Assembly (NCBI GenBank): GCA_020630195.1
Contig: JAHDBV010000006.1
Coordinates: forward strand, 1 to 64,000
Length of the DNA stretch: 64,000 nt
Direction of reading: 5' to 3'
Source: Acidimicrobiales bacterium
GTDB taxonomy: Bacteria; Actinomycetota; Acidimicrobiia; Acidimicrobiales; SZUA-35
This document shows positions 53,987 to 61,885 of this stretch, piece by piece; the first letter of the stretch is position 1, and each line of letters opens with the position of its first letter. The notes under the pieces are model-generated. The model searched no databases and was not told where the DNA came from. It saw nothing but the letters and a program-made list of their open reading frames with translations. The translations under genes were made by a program, and so were the position numbers.

Positions 53987-54396
53987 ACCTCGGAGCATTC
54001 TCCGTCAGCCTCGCCGTCGCCGATCTCGACGCCTCCCGTGTCTTCTACGAACGACTCGGCTTCGAGGTGACCGGCGGTGACGCCGACCACGGCTACCTCA
54101 TGCTCCGCAACGGCGGCGGCACGGTGATCGGCCTGTTCCACGGGATGTTCGAGGAGAACATCCTCACCTTCAACCCCGGCATCGGCCCGGATCATCAGCC
54201 CGATCCGGACTTCACCGACGTCCGGGAGGTCCAGCGCGTCCTCGACGAGGCCGGCGTCGAGATCTCCATGCGCATCGACGACGACAACACCGAGGGCGCC
54301 GCCCACCTCGTCGTGGCCGATCCCGACGGCAACCCGGTGATGATCGACCAGTTCGACGCCGAGGTCATCGCCGCCATCACCGGGGGTGCCGAATGA
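53983..54396 (+). CDS. VOC-superfamily (glyoxalase/bleomycin resistance-like) protein
   Basis: The 137-residue single-domain VOC protein has FSVSLAVADLDASRVFYERLGFEVTGG, LMLRNGGGTVIGLFHG and the C-terminal VVADPDGNPVMIDQF with a metal-ligand-like pattern. It may be a lyase, isomerase or ligand-binding protein. It is coupled by ATGA overlaps to the DeoR regulator upstream and the DUF4406-like gene downstream. Confidence 0.85.
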   Translation: MNLGAFSVSLAVADLDASRVFYERLGFEVTGGDADHGYLMLRNGGGTVIGLFHGMFEENILTFNPGIGPDHQPDPDFTDVREVQRVLDEAGVEISMRIDDDNTEGAAHLVVADPDGNPVMIDQFDAEVIAAITGGAE

Positions 54397-54800
54397 GTGT
54401 CGGCGCGACGACGGGTGCGGGCTTGATGATCCTCGTCGCCGGCCCGCTCCGGGGCGGCACCGGAGACGACCCGGTGAAGATCGAGGCCAACATCGCCCGG
54501 ATGAACACCGCCGCACTCGAGCTGTGGCATGCCGGCCATCTGCCCGTCGTCGGCGAGTGGTTCTCCATCCCGCTCATCGCGGAAGCCGGATCGACCACGA
54601 TCGGCGACGAGATCTACGAGAGCATCCAGCATCCGATCGGGATCGAACTGATCGACCGGTGTGACGGCACCCTGCGGATCGACGGCGAGTCGTCCGGGGC
54701 CGACCTCATGGTCGACACGACCCGCGCCGCCGGCAAACCGGTCTGGTTCACCGCCGCGGAGATCCCGGCGGCATCACCCCGGGCCGACGTCGCTCAGTAG
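54393..54800 (+). CDS. DUF4406/nucleoside 2-deoxyribosyltransferase-like protein
   Basis: The 135-residue protein has a small Rossmann-like fold suggested by MILVAGPLRGG, NIARMNTAALELWHAGHLPVVGEW and IDRCDGTLRIDGESSGADLMVDTTRAAGKPVW. That is the layout of DUF4406 and nucleoside 2-deoxyribosyltransferase-related proteins. Function is unknown; binding or cleavage of a nucleoside-like ligand is possible. The start overlaps the VOC stop (ATGA), and its end overlaps the convergent aldolase gene by seven bases. Confidence 0.72.
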   Translation: MSVGATTGAGLMILVAGPLRGGTGDDPVKIEANIARMNTAALELWHAGHLPVVGEWFSIPLIAEAGSTTIGDEIYESIQHPIGIELIDRCDGTLRIDGESSGADLMVDTTRAAGKPVWFTAAEIPAASPRADVAQ

Positions 54801-55582
54801 AGGTCGCCGCCTTCGCCGTCGGTGTCGCCCGAGCGGGCGAGTTCGAGTTCGGCGGCGTAGCCGATGCGGGCCGCCACGATGTCGGTGGTGACGGTGACCA
54901 TGCCGAAGCCCTGACCGACCCGCTTCGGGGTCAGCGGGCCACTGGCGTGGATGCCCGCCACGACACCGGCCCGTCGGCACCCGTCGACGATGGTCGCCAG
55001 CGCGGAGGCGAACGCCTCCACGTCGTCGTGGTTGCCCGGCTGCAGGCCGAGCGTGAGGGAGAGGTCGGCCGGGCCGACGTAGACGGCGTCGATCCCGTCG
55101 ACGGCGAGGATGTCGTCGAGGTTCTCGACCGCGGTGGTGGTCTCGATCATCGGGATGCAGGCCACGTTCTCCGCGGCCCAGGGCACGTAGCCACCGTCGA
55201 CCCGCATGGCGGTCGTGGTCGGGCCGTAGCTGCGGGCACCGCCGTGCAGTGCGTAGCGGCAGGCCCGGGAGGCGGCTTCGGCCTCGGCGACGGTGTTGAC
55301 CATCGGGATGATGACCCCGTGCGCTCCGGCGTCGAGCATCTTGCCGATGATGCCGGGTTCGTTCCAGGGCACCCGGACGATCGGGCTCGACCCTCCGAGC
55401 AGGATCCCCTGGATCATGCCGACGGCGTCGGAGTACTCGACCGCACCGTGCTGGGTGTCGATGCAGACGTAGTCGAACCCGGCACGGGCGGTCGCCTCGG
55501 CGAGCACGGGGTTCGGGATGGCCAGCCAGGCGCCGAGGGTGGTGTCGCCGTCGGCCCAACGCTTCTTGATCGGAGTGGTCAC
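54794..55582 (-). CDS. HpcH/HpaI-family class II aldolase
   Basis: The ~262-residue enzyme has LGAWLAIPNPVLAEATARAGFDYVCIDTQHG, VRVPWNEPGIIGKMLDAGAHGVIIPMV, the metal-binding Glu in IPMIETTTAVEN and Asp in VGPADLSLTLG. Members cleave 2-keto-3-deoxy sugar acids or 4-hydroxy-2-oxo acids to pyruvate and an aldehyde using a divalent metal. GTG 55582 gives the usual family length; GTG 55609, four bases after the upstream stop, is an alternative. It follows a 2-hydroxyacid dehydrogenase gene on the same strand, suggesting an acid-sugar pathway. Confidence 0.88.
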   Translation of the reverse strand: MTTPIKKRWADGDTTLGAWLAIPNPVLAEATARAGFDYVCIDTQHGAVEYSDAVGMIQGILLGGSSPIVRVPWNEPGIIGKMLDAGAHGVIIPMVNTVAEAEAASRACRYALHGGARSYGPTTTAMRVDGGYVPWAAENVACIPMIETTTAVENLDDILAVDGIDAVYVGPADLSLTLGLQPGNHDDVEAFASALATIVDGCRRAGVVAGIHASGPLTPKRVGQGFGMVTVTTDIVAARIGYAAELELARSGDTDGEGGDLY

Positions 55583-55613
55583 GCGGCCGAGTCTGGCACG
55601 GCCACTCACCGTC

Positions 55614-56543
55614 TCACAGCTGCTCGGGAACCACCGTCGGCGTCCCGCCCGTGAGCGCGGCGAGCGCGTTGTCGAAGGCGTGCTCGAACAACCGCACCCG
55701 CCCGACCGCCGTCGAGGACGAGATGTGCGGCGTGACGATCACGTTCGGGCGCCCGAGCAGCGCATGACCGACCGGCAGCGGTTCGGGTTCGGTCACGTCG
55801 AGGCCCGCACCGGCGAGATGGCCGCGGTCGAGGGCGTCGGCGAGGGCGTCCTGATCGACCAGCGCGCCACGGGCGGTGTTGATCAGGTACGCCCCGGGCT
55901 TCATGGCCGCGAGGCGCTCGGCGTTGATCAGGTGGCGGGTGGCCGGGATGGCGGGCGCGTGCAGGGACACGACATCGGATTCGCCGAGCACCGTCGCCAG
56001 GTCGACCAGGTCGACCCCGTCGACGGGCGACTCGGCCAGCCCGGGATCGCTCGCGATCACCCGCATGCCGAGACCCTGGGCGGCCCGTGCGACCCGGCAC
56101 GCGATCCGCCCGAGGGCGACGAGGCCGAGGGTCGCCCCGTCGAGCTCGAGCGAGGTGGCCACGGCCGGCCCCTTCTCCCCCGCCTCGGCCCGGGCCTGCT
56201 GGCGCGGGAGCTCCTTCGTGATCGACAGCATCAGCGCCATGGCGTGCTCGGCGGTCGAGACCGTCGGGGAGTCCGGCGCGTTGCAGACCATCACCCCGGC
56301 GGCCGTCGCGGCGGCCACATCGATGTTGTCGTACCCGATGCCCATCCGGGAGACACAGCGCAGGTCGCCGAAGGCGGCGAAGCGTTCGGCGTCCCACCGG
56401 TGCCCGATGCCGATGACGGTCGCGGCCACGCCGGCGAGTGCGTCGTCCCCGGGCCCGACGATCACGGCGCGATCGCCGACGACGGCCCGTTCGGCCTCGG
56501 TGAGGAGTTTGTCGACGTGGATGATCGGGCGGTCGTCGGTCAT
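55614..56543 (-). CDS. D-isomer-specific 2-hydroxyacid dehydrogenase
   Basis: The 309-residue NAD(P)-dependent dehydrogenase has RMGIGYDNIDVAAATAAGVMVCNAP and STAEHAMALML. The nucleotide loop is LGLVALGRIACRVA; catalytic Arg is in LINTARGALVDQ, Glu in GLDVTEPEPLP and His in VTPHISSS. It is related to phosphoglycerate, glyoxylate and hydroxypyruvate dehydrogenases; it lacks the ACT extension of SerA. It probably reduces a 2-keto acid. It is in line with the downstream aldolase (about 30 bases). Its ATG has TAGGTT six bases upstream. Confidence 0.9.
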   Translation of the reverse strand: MTDDRPIIHVDKLLTEAERAVVGDRAVIVGPGDDALAGVAATVIGIGHRWDAERFAAFGDLRCVSRMGIGYDNIDVAAATAAGVMVCNAPDSPTVSTAEHAMALMLSITKELPRQQARAEAGEKGPAVATSLELDGATLGLVALGRIACRVARAAQGLGMRVIASDPGLAESPVDGVDLVDLATVLGESDVVSLHAPAIPATRHLINAERLAAMKPGAYLINTARGALVDQDALADALDRGHLAGAGLDVTEPEPLPVGHALLGRPNVIVTPHISSSTAVGRVRLFEHAFDNALAALTGGTPTVVPEQL

Positions 56544-56549
56544 GGCCGC

Positions 56550-56555
56550 AACCTA
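56550..56555 (-). promoter_or_regulatory. TAGGTT -10-like hexamer before the hydroxyacid dehydrogenase gene
   Basis: On the minus strand TAGGTT is six bases upstream of ATG 56543. The same hexamer and spacing occur before the amidase gene. Confidence 0.45.
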
Positions 56556-56604
56556 GCGACGCCCGGTTCGACGGGGTGCGACGACTCGTGGAGACTCGAC
56601 GGCC

Positions 56605-57255
56605 ATGACCTACACCCCGGCACAACGCGAGCTGCAGGCCCGATTCGGCACCGAGGCGCTGGCCGACCGGCTCGAGCTCGGCATCATGACGCCGACGATC
56701 GACGCCGACCAGCGCGCCTTCATCGAGGCGCAGGACTGGTTCTTCCTCGCGACCGTGGATCCCGACGGCTTCCCCTCGGTGTCGCACAAGGGCGGACCCG
56801 CCGGCTTCGTCCGTGTGCTCGACGAGACGACACTCGCGTTCCCCGACTACGACGGCAACGGCATGTTCTGGTCGACCGGCAACATCGCGGCGACCGGCAA
56901 GCTCGGCCTGTTGTTCATCAGCCAGGATCCCCCGCAGCGCCTGCGGGTGCATGCCACGGCCACGGTGTCGGCCGACGACGAGCTGCTCGAGTCGTTCCCC
57001 GGAGCGAAGCTCATCGTCCGGGCGAGCGTGCGGGAGGTGTTCCGCAACTGCGCTCGCTACATCCACAAGCGCAGCACCGTGGAGGCATCGCCGTACGTGC
57101 CCGACGACGAGGGACGCCAGCCCCATCCGTCGTGGAAGCGGATCGACCTGATGCAGGACGTGCTCGACGACAAGACCCGGGCGGCGACCGAGGCCGCCGG
57201 CGGCACGATCTCCGGCGAGGAGTACGCGGCACGCCTCGCCGACGGCACGAGCTGA
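56605..57255 (+). CDS. pyridoxamine 5'-phosphate oxidase-family flavoprotein
   Basis: The 216-residue protein has the split-barrel FMN-binding fold, with WFFLATVDPDGFPSVSHKGGPAGFVRVLDETTLAFPDYDGNGMF and LGLLFI. It ends with an extra helical tail after YIHKRSTVEAS. This is the general PNPOx-like group rather than PdxH itself. It is probably an FMN-dependent oxidoreductase of unknown substrate. It lies divergent from the hydroxyacid dehydrogenase gene, 61 bases away. Confidence 0.85.
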   Translation: MTYTPAQRELQARFGTEALADRLELGIMTPTIDADQRAFIEAQDWFFLATVDPDGFPSVSHKGGPAGFVRVLDETTLAFPDYDGNGMFWSTGNIAATGKLGLLFISQDPPQRLRVHATATVSADDELLESFPGAKLIVRASVREVFRNCARYIHKRSTVEASPYVPDDEGRQPHPSWKRIDLMQDVLDDKTRAATEAAGGTISGEEYAARLADGTS

Positions 57256-57342
57256 CGGGTTCGCAGCGCCGGCGACCGCCGTTCGTCTCCTCGGCGATCG
57301 ACCCACGTCCGCAGGGGCCGCCCACGCTGTCACACCCCGTCC

Positions 57343-57348
57343 GTACGG
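57343..57348 (+). promoter_or_regulatory. TACGGT -10-like hexamer upstream of the DUF3024 gene
   Basis: TACGGT lies 31 bases before ATG 57380, leaving a short leader with the GGAGG ribosome binding site. Confidence 0.35.
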
Positions 57349-57379
57349 TCTCCGGAGTTCGACCCCCGGAGGCGTCCCG

Positions 57380-57742
57380 ATGGTTCCCGACATGTGCATG
57401 GCCCGACTCGAGCGATTCACCCGCCAGCTCAACACCTCCGAGCCCGACGCCGTGGTCGGTCGGGTGCGGTATCGGCTCGAGCGGGACCGCAATGCCGTCA
57501 CGCTCATCGAGACACTCGTGCCGACCACCCGCCGGCCCCGTGGTGGCCGGCGCTGCATCGCGAAGTTCCGGTACACCTCGACCCGTTCGACCTGGACCCT
57601 CTACCGGCCCGACGGATCACAGCGGTGGCGGCGCTACGAGCTGGCGGCTCCGACCCCGCACATCACGGCGCTGATCGACGAGGTCGACGAAGACCGGGGC
57701 GGCATCTTCCACGCCGACGACCTCCTCGCCGTGCTCGACTGA
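57380..57742 (+). CDS. DUF3024-like small protein
   Basis: The 120-residue basic protein has RVRYRLERDRNAVTLIETL, IAKFRYTSTRSTWTLYRPDGSQRWRRYEL and LIDEVDEDRGGIF. These match the DUF3024 pattern (IAxFRY, TWTLY, WxxYE, VxxDxxGIF). The function is unknown. A GGAGG sequence precedes the ATG. Confidence 0.75.
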   Translation: MVPDMCMARLERFTRQLNTSEPDAVVGRVRYRLERDRNAVTLIETLVPTTRRPRGGRRCIAKFRYTSTRSTWTLYRPDGSQRWRRYELAAPTPHITALIDEVDEDRGGIFHADDLLAVLD

Positions 57743-57774
57743 GCCCGGGCCGGCTCGAAACCCGTCCGACGCCG

Positions 57775-57780
57775 TAGCGT
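57775..57780 (+). promoter_or_regulatory. TAGCGT -10-like hexamer before the gene at 57788
   Basis: TAGCGT is seven bases upstream of ATG 57788, without a Shine-Dalgarno, as before the acyltransferase gene at 38906. Confidence 0.45.
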
Positions 57781-57787
57781 CGCCACC

Positions 57788-58993
57788 ATGGCGAGACCGA
57801 GATCGGGCAACGGCCGAGTGACTCCGAAGGGTGGCTCGGCGCGCGCCGAGCGGACCCCCGATCTGGCCGATCGGATGCTCGACACCGCCGAGACCGTCCT
57901 GACCGAACTCCACGACGTGGTCGACGCCGAGTACTGGGCGTCGGTGATGCAACGCGAACTCGTCGCCGATCCGGCGACGGGTCGCCCGAGGGTCGGGGCC
58001 AAGCAGGTCCTCAACCGGGCCCGGCGCCGTGGTGGCGCCGGCGCCGCGACGTTGTGTCGGGCGATCGCCGTGTTCGGCCCCCTCGAGCACCGTTCGGCCG
58101 CGGCGGAGCTCGCCGACCGCCTCGCCGCCCCGCTCGACCTCCCCGCGTGGTTCGAGCGACTCGGCGAGGTCACCCCCGTGGCGGCGGCCCGCCTCGACGA
58201 CGTGTGGGGCGACGGCTTCAGCGTGCACCTCGACCTCACCCGCGACCTCGACGGCACGACCACGACCGAGGGCCTGGCCGTGCGGATCGAGCCGACGGCC
58301 GGTTGGCTCGCCGAGATCGTGGTGGGCGGCACCATCGAAGAGGTGGCCGCGTTCACCGACGGCGACCCCCACGCCCGCTTCGAGCCGATCCCCCTCGCGG
58401 ATGCCCGCACGTTGCTCGCCGAGGCCCTCGTGCTGCGCGACCCGTCGTGGGCGGCGGAGACGACCGACCCGGACGAACCACCCGCCGACGGATGGTTGGC
58501 GATGCTGCGCCAACGGGTCGAGCTGCTGCCTCCGGGCGGGGAACCGGCCGGGCTCGTCGAACCGTGGTCGCCGGCCGAGGCCGAGGCGCTCGTCGAGGAG
58601 TTCCTCGCCGCCGATGGTGGCGATCAGGGCGCCGCCCGACCCATCGCGGAACTGGTCTGCCAGTTCGTCCGGGATCTCGCCGACGGTCGACCGCTCGTGT
58701 GGTCGCCGCCGCGGGTGCGCCTCTTCGCCGGACCGTTCGTGGAGGTCGTGCCCCGGGATCGTCCCGACGCGGCGGCCATCCTCGACGCCGTGCCCGAGGT
58801 GATGGAGCGTTGGCTCCGATTCGCTGGGCGCCGTCTCGAACTGCCCGACCACGCCGTCGAGGCCAACGTGGCGATGCTCCACCAGACCCGCGAGATCATG
58901 GGGACCTGGGGGGCGGACCCGGCGATCGACGACGGGCTCGAACTGCCCGGACCCACCGCCTCGTTCGGCCCGGCGGCGGAGTGGCCACTCTGA
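57788..58993 (+). CDS. hypothetical protein, 401 residues
   Basis: I do not recognise this family. The protein starts with a basic segment (MARPRSGNGRVTPKG), is otherwise acidic and mixed helical/strand, and has no signal peptide or membrane helix. Visible blocks are YWASVMQRELV, WGDGFSVHLDLTRDLDGT, WLRFAGRRLELPDHAVEANV and a Leu/Pro-rich C-terminus. Composition and codon use match its neighbours, so it is a resident gene. It probably has its own leaderless promoter. Confidence 0.7.
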   Translation: MARPRSGNGRVTPKGGSARAERTPDLADRMLDTAETVLTELHDVVDAEYWASVMQRELVADPATGRPRVGAKQVLNRARRRGGAGAATLCRAIAVFGPLEHRSAAAELADRLAAPLDLPAWFERLGEVTPVAAARLDDVWGDGFSVHLDLTRDLDGTTTTEGLAVRIEPTAGWLAEIVVGGTIEEVAAFTDGDPHARFEPIPLADARTLLAEALVLRDPSWAAETTDPDEPPADGWLAMLRQRVELLPPGGEPAGLVEPWSPAEAEALVEEFLAADGGDQGAARPIAELVCQFVRDLADGRPLVWSPPRVRLFAGPFVEVVPRDRPDAAAILDAVPEVMERWLRFAGRRLELPDHAVEANVAMLHQTREIMGTWGADPAIDDGLELPGPTASFGPAAEWPL

Positions 58994-59067
58994 GGCCTAC
59001 CCAGCCGAGGAGGTGACGAGGGTCCCGGCGCCCGGGGTGGGACCACTCTGCGGACCGGCACCGCCGC

Positions 59068-60378
59068 ATGCCGATCACCATCGGCATGGGCGTCAACCTC
59101 GGCACCGCCATCCTCGTCTCCACCACGATCTCGGCCGCGATGACCGCCGGGCTCTTCGTGTTCGCCGCCGAGGCCGACGAACGGGCCGACCACGACGGCA
59201 CTCCGGCCCCCGAGGTGCTCGCCTTCGCGGCGCTGGCCGACGCCGAGCCGGCGATGGGAGCCGAGGCGGACGACGGCGCACTCGTCCCGCTGCCGGATCC
59301 CGGCACTCCGACCACGTCGATCGTTCCGGCCGCCCCGGCACTGGTCGAGCTCGATGCCGACGGCGAGGCCGACGCCGCGGCCATCACCCCCACGACCGTG
59401 ACCATCCCGGCCGCGGACGAGCCGGCGCCCGTGGCCACGGTGCCCGCCGCCGAGGATCCGGCGACGCCCACGACCGTGCGGACACCGACCACCGCGCCGC
59501 TCGTGACCATCGCACCGGCCACCACGCCGACGACCCGACCCGCTCCCACCACCACCCGCCCGCCCGCGACCGTGCCCGCCCCGACCACGACAGCCCCGGC
59601 GCGCCCTGCGGAACCCGCGGCGCCGACGACCACGACGACCGTGGTCGCCCCGGATGCGCCGGGCGACTTCCGCCTCGTGTGGTCGGACGAGTTCGACACC
59701 TTCGACGCCTCGTCGTGGACGAAGGAGCACTCGACCTACGGCGACGGCAACAACGAACTCCAGTGCTACCTGCCCGAGAACGTCACGGTCGTCGACGGTC
59801 ACCTGCGGCTCACCGCCACCAACGGACCCGCCGAGTGCCCGTGGGAGACCCGCGACTTCGGGTCGGGCATGGTCCGCACCAGGGACAAGGTCGACTGGAC
59901 ACGGGGCCGGTTCGAGATCCGCGCCCGGATGCCGGAGGGCCAGGGCTTCTGGCCGGCGGCGTGGATGAGCCCGACGGACGGGGTCTACGGCCGGTGGCCG
60001 AACTCGGGAGAGATCGACATCGTCGAGGCCCTCGGGCACCGGACCAACCGCATCATCGGGTCGCTCCACTGGATGAGCCCGACCGGCCACCGGGTCGACA
60101 ACCGCGAGCACTTCAGCCACGACGGGTTCACCTCGGACTGGCACGTCTACTCCCTCACCTGGGAAGAGGGCCTCTTCATCTGGGAGGTCGACGGGATCGA
60201 GTACCACCGGGTCGAGAGCTGGAACTCGACGGCCGGGGCCGGGGATGCACCGTTCGACCAGCCCTTCTACCTGAAGCTGAACCTGGCGGTCGGCGGCCGG
60301 GCCCCCGGCGCTCCGGACGCCACCACCCCGTTTCCCGCCCACTACGACATCGACTGGGTGCGCGTCTACCAGCGCTGA
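59068..60378 (+). CDS. membrane-anchored GH16 beta-glucanase (laminarinase-like)
   Basis: The 436-residue protein has an N-terminal hydrophobic segment (LGTAILVSTTISAAMTAGLFVFA) and a ~150-residue Ala/Pro/Thr-rich linker. A C-terminal GH16 domain begins near LVWSDEFDTFD. The catalytic ExDxxE motif is GEIDIVEALG; FWPAAWMSP, GSLHWMSP and FYLKLNLAVGG are typical of endo-beta-1,3(4)-glucanases. It is exported and either anchored or released to act on glucans outside the cell. It is about 30 kb from the candidate beta-1,3-glucan operon; whether it modifies self-made glucan or digests algal laminarin is open. Confidence 0.9.
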   Translation: MPITIGMGVNLGTAILVSTTISAAMTAGLFVFAAEADERADHDGTPAPEVLAFAALADAEPAMGAEADDGALVPLPDPGTPTTSIVPAAPALVELDADGEADAAAITPTTVTIPAADEPAPVATVPAAEDPATPTTVRTPTTAPLVTIAPATTPTTRPAPTTTRPPATVPAPTTTAPARPAEPAAPTTTTTVVAPDAPGDFRLVWSDEFDTFDASSWTKEHSTYGDGNNELQCYLPENVTVVDGHLRLTATNGPAECPWETRDFGSGMVRTRDKVDWTRGRFEIRARMPEGQGFWPAAWMSPTDGVYGRWPNSGEIDIVEALGHRTNRIIGSLHWMSPTGHRVDNREHFSHDGFTSDWHVYSLTWEEGLFIWEVDGIEYHRVESWNSTAGAGDAPFDQPFYLKLNLAVGGRAPGAPDATTPFPAHYDIDWVRVYQR

Positions 60379-60397
60379 GCACGCCCGTACCGGCGGG

Positions 60398-60403
60398 TAC
60401 CCT
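60398..60403 (+). promoter_or_regulatory. TACCCT -10-like hexamer before the PPOX gene
   Basis: TACCCT lies six bases upstream of ATG 60410 and is preceded by a G-rich stretch, fitting leaderless initiation. Confidence 0.45.
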
Positions 60404-60409
60404 CCACCC

Positions 60410-60805
60410 ATGGCCGGTTCGATCAGCGACGAGAAGTACGTCTCCCTCACGACCTACAAGCGCAACGGCGACCCCGTCGCCCTGCCCGTCTGGATCGCCG
60501 ACCTCGGCGACGGCACGGTCGGCTTCACCACCGCCGAGTCGAGCTACAAGGTCAAGCGGCTGCGCCGCAACGCCTCGGTCACGCTCCAGCCGTGTGACGC
60601 GAAGGGCAACGTGCGAGCGGGCACCGACGTGGTCGGCGGCACCGGCGAAGTGCACACCGGCGCCGAGTTCGACCGGATCCGGTCGATCGTGAAGAGCAAG
60701 TACGGCATCCAGTACACGGGCATCGAGCTCATGGGCAAGGTCGCCAAGCTCATCGGCAAGGGTTCGGGCACCTCCGCCGCCGTCGTCATCACCCTCGACG
60801 ACTGA
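60410..60805 (+). CDS. PPOX-class (probably F420-dependent) small flavin/deazaflavin oxidoreductase
   Basis: The 131-residue split-barrel protein has YVSLTTYKRNGDPVALPVWIADL, FTTAESSYKVKRLRRNASVTLQPCD and the family tail SKYGIQ. This matches the actinobacterial PPOX class commonly annotated as F420-dependent. The cofactor (F420 or FMN) cannot be settled from sequence alone. Confidence 0.85.
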   Translation: MAGSISDEKYVSLTTYKRNGDPVALPVWIADLGDGTVGFTTAESSYKVKRLRRNASVTLQPCDAKGNVRAGTDVVGGTGEVHTGAEFDRIRSIVKSKYGIQYTGIELMGKVAKLIGKGSGTSAAVVITLDD

Positions 60806-60889
60806 GCGTCGGCGCCGACGCCCGGTCCCGCGGATCGAGCGGCCCCGCCCGGTTGGGCGGCATCACTGCGGAGAGGTCGACCGAGGCGG

Positions 60890-60895
60890 CATGAT
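60890..60895 (+). promoter_or_regulatory. CATGAT -10-like hexamer before the gene at 60902
   Basis: CATGAT is six bases upstream of GTG 60902, the same hexamer, spacing and start codon as at the methyltransferase gene. Confidence 0.4.
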
Positions 60896-60901
60896 CTCGA
60901 C

Positions 60902-61414
60902 GTGACCGAGCCGCCTCCCCCGCCGGGGCCCGATCCGAGCTGGTTCGCCCGCGTGGCGACCGTCCGTCGTGCCGTGGCGTCACATCCCCGGATGGTCGAC
61001 GCCGTCAACGACGTCGAACGTGGTCTGCATCAGGCCGAGGCCGACCGCCGGACACTCGCCGACGGGCTGGATCGCCTGGATCCCGGCCGGATCGAGAACG
61101 AGTTGAAAGCCGCCCTGAGAGAGGCCGTCCGGTCGGGGCGCGACGAACAGACCGACCCCGTCGTGGGCAGCCTGCGCGCCCGCCATGAGCTCGCCCACGG
61201 CGTGCGCGACCAGATCGACGTGCTCGACCGCCGGATCGAGGCCACGGTCATCGACCTCGAGACCCTCGCCGCCCGCGCCGCCGGCATCGGCCGTCCCGAA
61301 CCGACCGCCGGCGTCCACGGCGAACGCGCGATGCAACGCCTCCGGGACGACCTGGACGCACTCGAGGCCGCACACGCCGAAGTCGAACGGCTGCCTCACG
61401 GCGGCCTCCGCTGA
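60902..61414 (+). CDS. hypothetical coiled-coil protein
   Basis: The 170-residue protein begins with a Pro-rich stretch (EPPPPPGPDPSW). It is otherwise almost entirely helical and charged, with heptad-like segments (DVERGLHQAEADRRTLADGLDRL, RDQIDVLDRRIEATVIDLETLAARA). No catalytic motif or membrane helix is visible. The GTG start has CATGAT six bases upstream. It lies 16 bases before the zinc-ribbon gene and may be cotranscribed with it. Confidence 0.7.
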   Translation: MTEPPPPPGPDPSWFARVATVRRAVASHPRMVDAVNDVERGLHQAEADRRTLADGLDRLDPGRIENELKAALREAVRSGRDEQTDPVVGSLRARHELAHGVRDQIDVLDRRIEATVIDLETLAARAAGIGRPEPTAGVHGERAMQRLRDDLDALEAAHAEVERLPHGGLR

Positions 61415-61430
61415 ACCGCCGGGAGTCATC

Positions 61431-61778
61431 ATGCGCTGCCCGCTCTGTGTCGACGAAGTCCTCGACGCCCACCACCGCCACGGCATCGAGATCGACATGT
61501 GTCCCCGTTGCCGCGGGATCTGGCTCGATCGCGGCGAGCTCGACAAGCTGCTCGACGATGCCGGCGAACGGGCCCCCGAACCGACGCCTCGACCCCGCGA
61601 CGGGAACGACCGCGACGGGAACGACCGCGATGAACGGCGCCGGGACGACCGCGAGCGCGACGAACGCGAGCGACGAGAACGCGAGCGGCGTGACGACGAC
61701 CGCAAGAAGAAGCGCAAGAAGAAGAAGTCGGGTGTGGCCAAGCTCGCCGACCTCCTCGACGACGTGCTCGACCTCTGA
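61431..61778 (+). CDS. TFIIB-type zinc-ribbon protein with charged tail
   Basis: The 115-residue protein has a zf-TFIIB zinc ribbon (MRCPLC, then IDMCPRCRGIWLDRGELDKL). An extremely charged tail follows, built of Arg/Asp/Glu (GNDRDGNDRDERRRDDRER) and a Lys run, ending in VAKLADLLDDVLDL. The charged part contains a duplicated 15-base unit. Zinc-ribbon proteins of this type are small cytosolic proteins of unknown role. ATG 61431 follows GGGAG. Confidence 0.8.
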   Translation: MRCPLCVDEVLDAHHRHGIEIDMCPRCRGIWLDRGELDKLLDDAGERAPEPTPRPRDGNDRDGNDRDERRRDDRERDERERRERERRDDDRKKKRKKKKSGVAKLADLLDDVLDL

Positions 61779-61820
61779 GGCGGGGCACCGAATCCCCGGG
61801 CCGACCGGCCGCCGGGGCAC

Positions 61821-61826
61821 TACGGT
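61821..61826 (+). promoter_or_regulatory. TACGGT -10-like hexamer upstream of the ABC-F gene
   Basis: TACGGT lies seven bases before a GTG that opens a four-codon mini-ORF and 60 bases before the ABC-F start, implying a leader of about 50 bases. Confidence 0.4.
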
Positions 61827-61833
61827 CGTCGGT

Positions 61834-61845
61834 GTGAGCCGCTGA
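61834..61845 (+). CDS. possible leaderless upstream mini-ORF (GTG AGC CGC TGA)
   Basis: If transcription starts at the G of this GTG, as the TACGGT hexamer predicts, ribosomes would translate three codons and stop 40 bases before the ABC-F start codon. Antibiotic-resistance ABC-F genes are often controlled by short upstream ORFs. Here the case rests only on spacing. Confidence 0.25.
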   Translation: MSR

Positions 61846-61885
61846 CACACCGAGTCCCGTCCGCCCCCGACCCGAGGATCTCCCG

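Noticed and set aside
59380-59660. Thr/Pro-rich stretch as a possible tandem DNA repeat
   Set aside because: It is a low-complexity linker of the GH16 protein with irregular ACC/CCG codons, not a phased DNA repeat.
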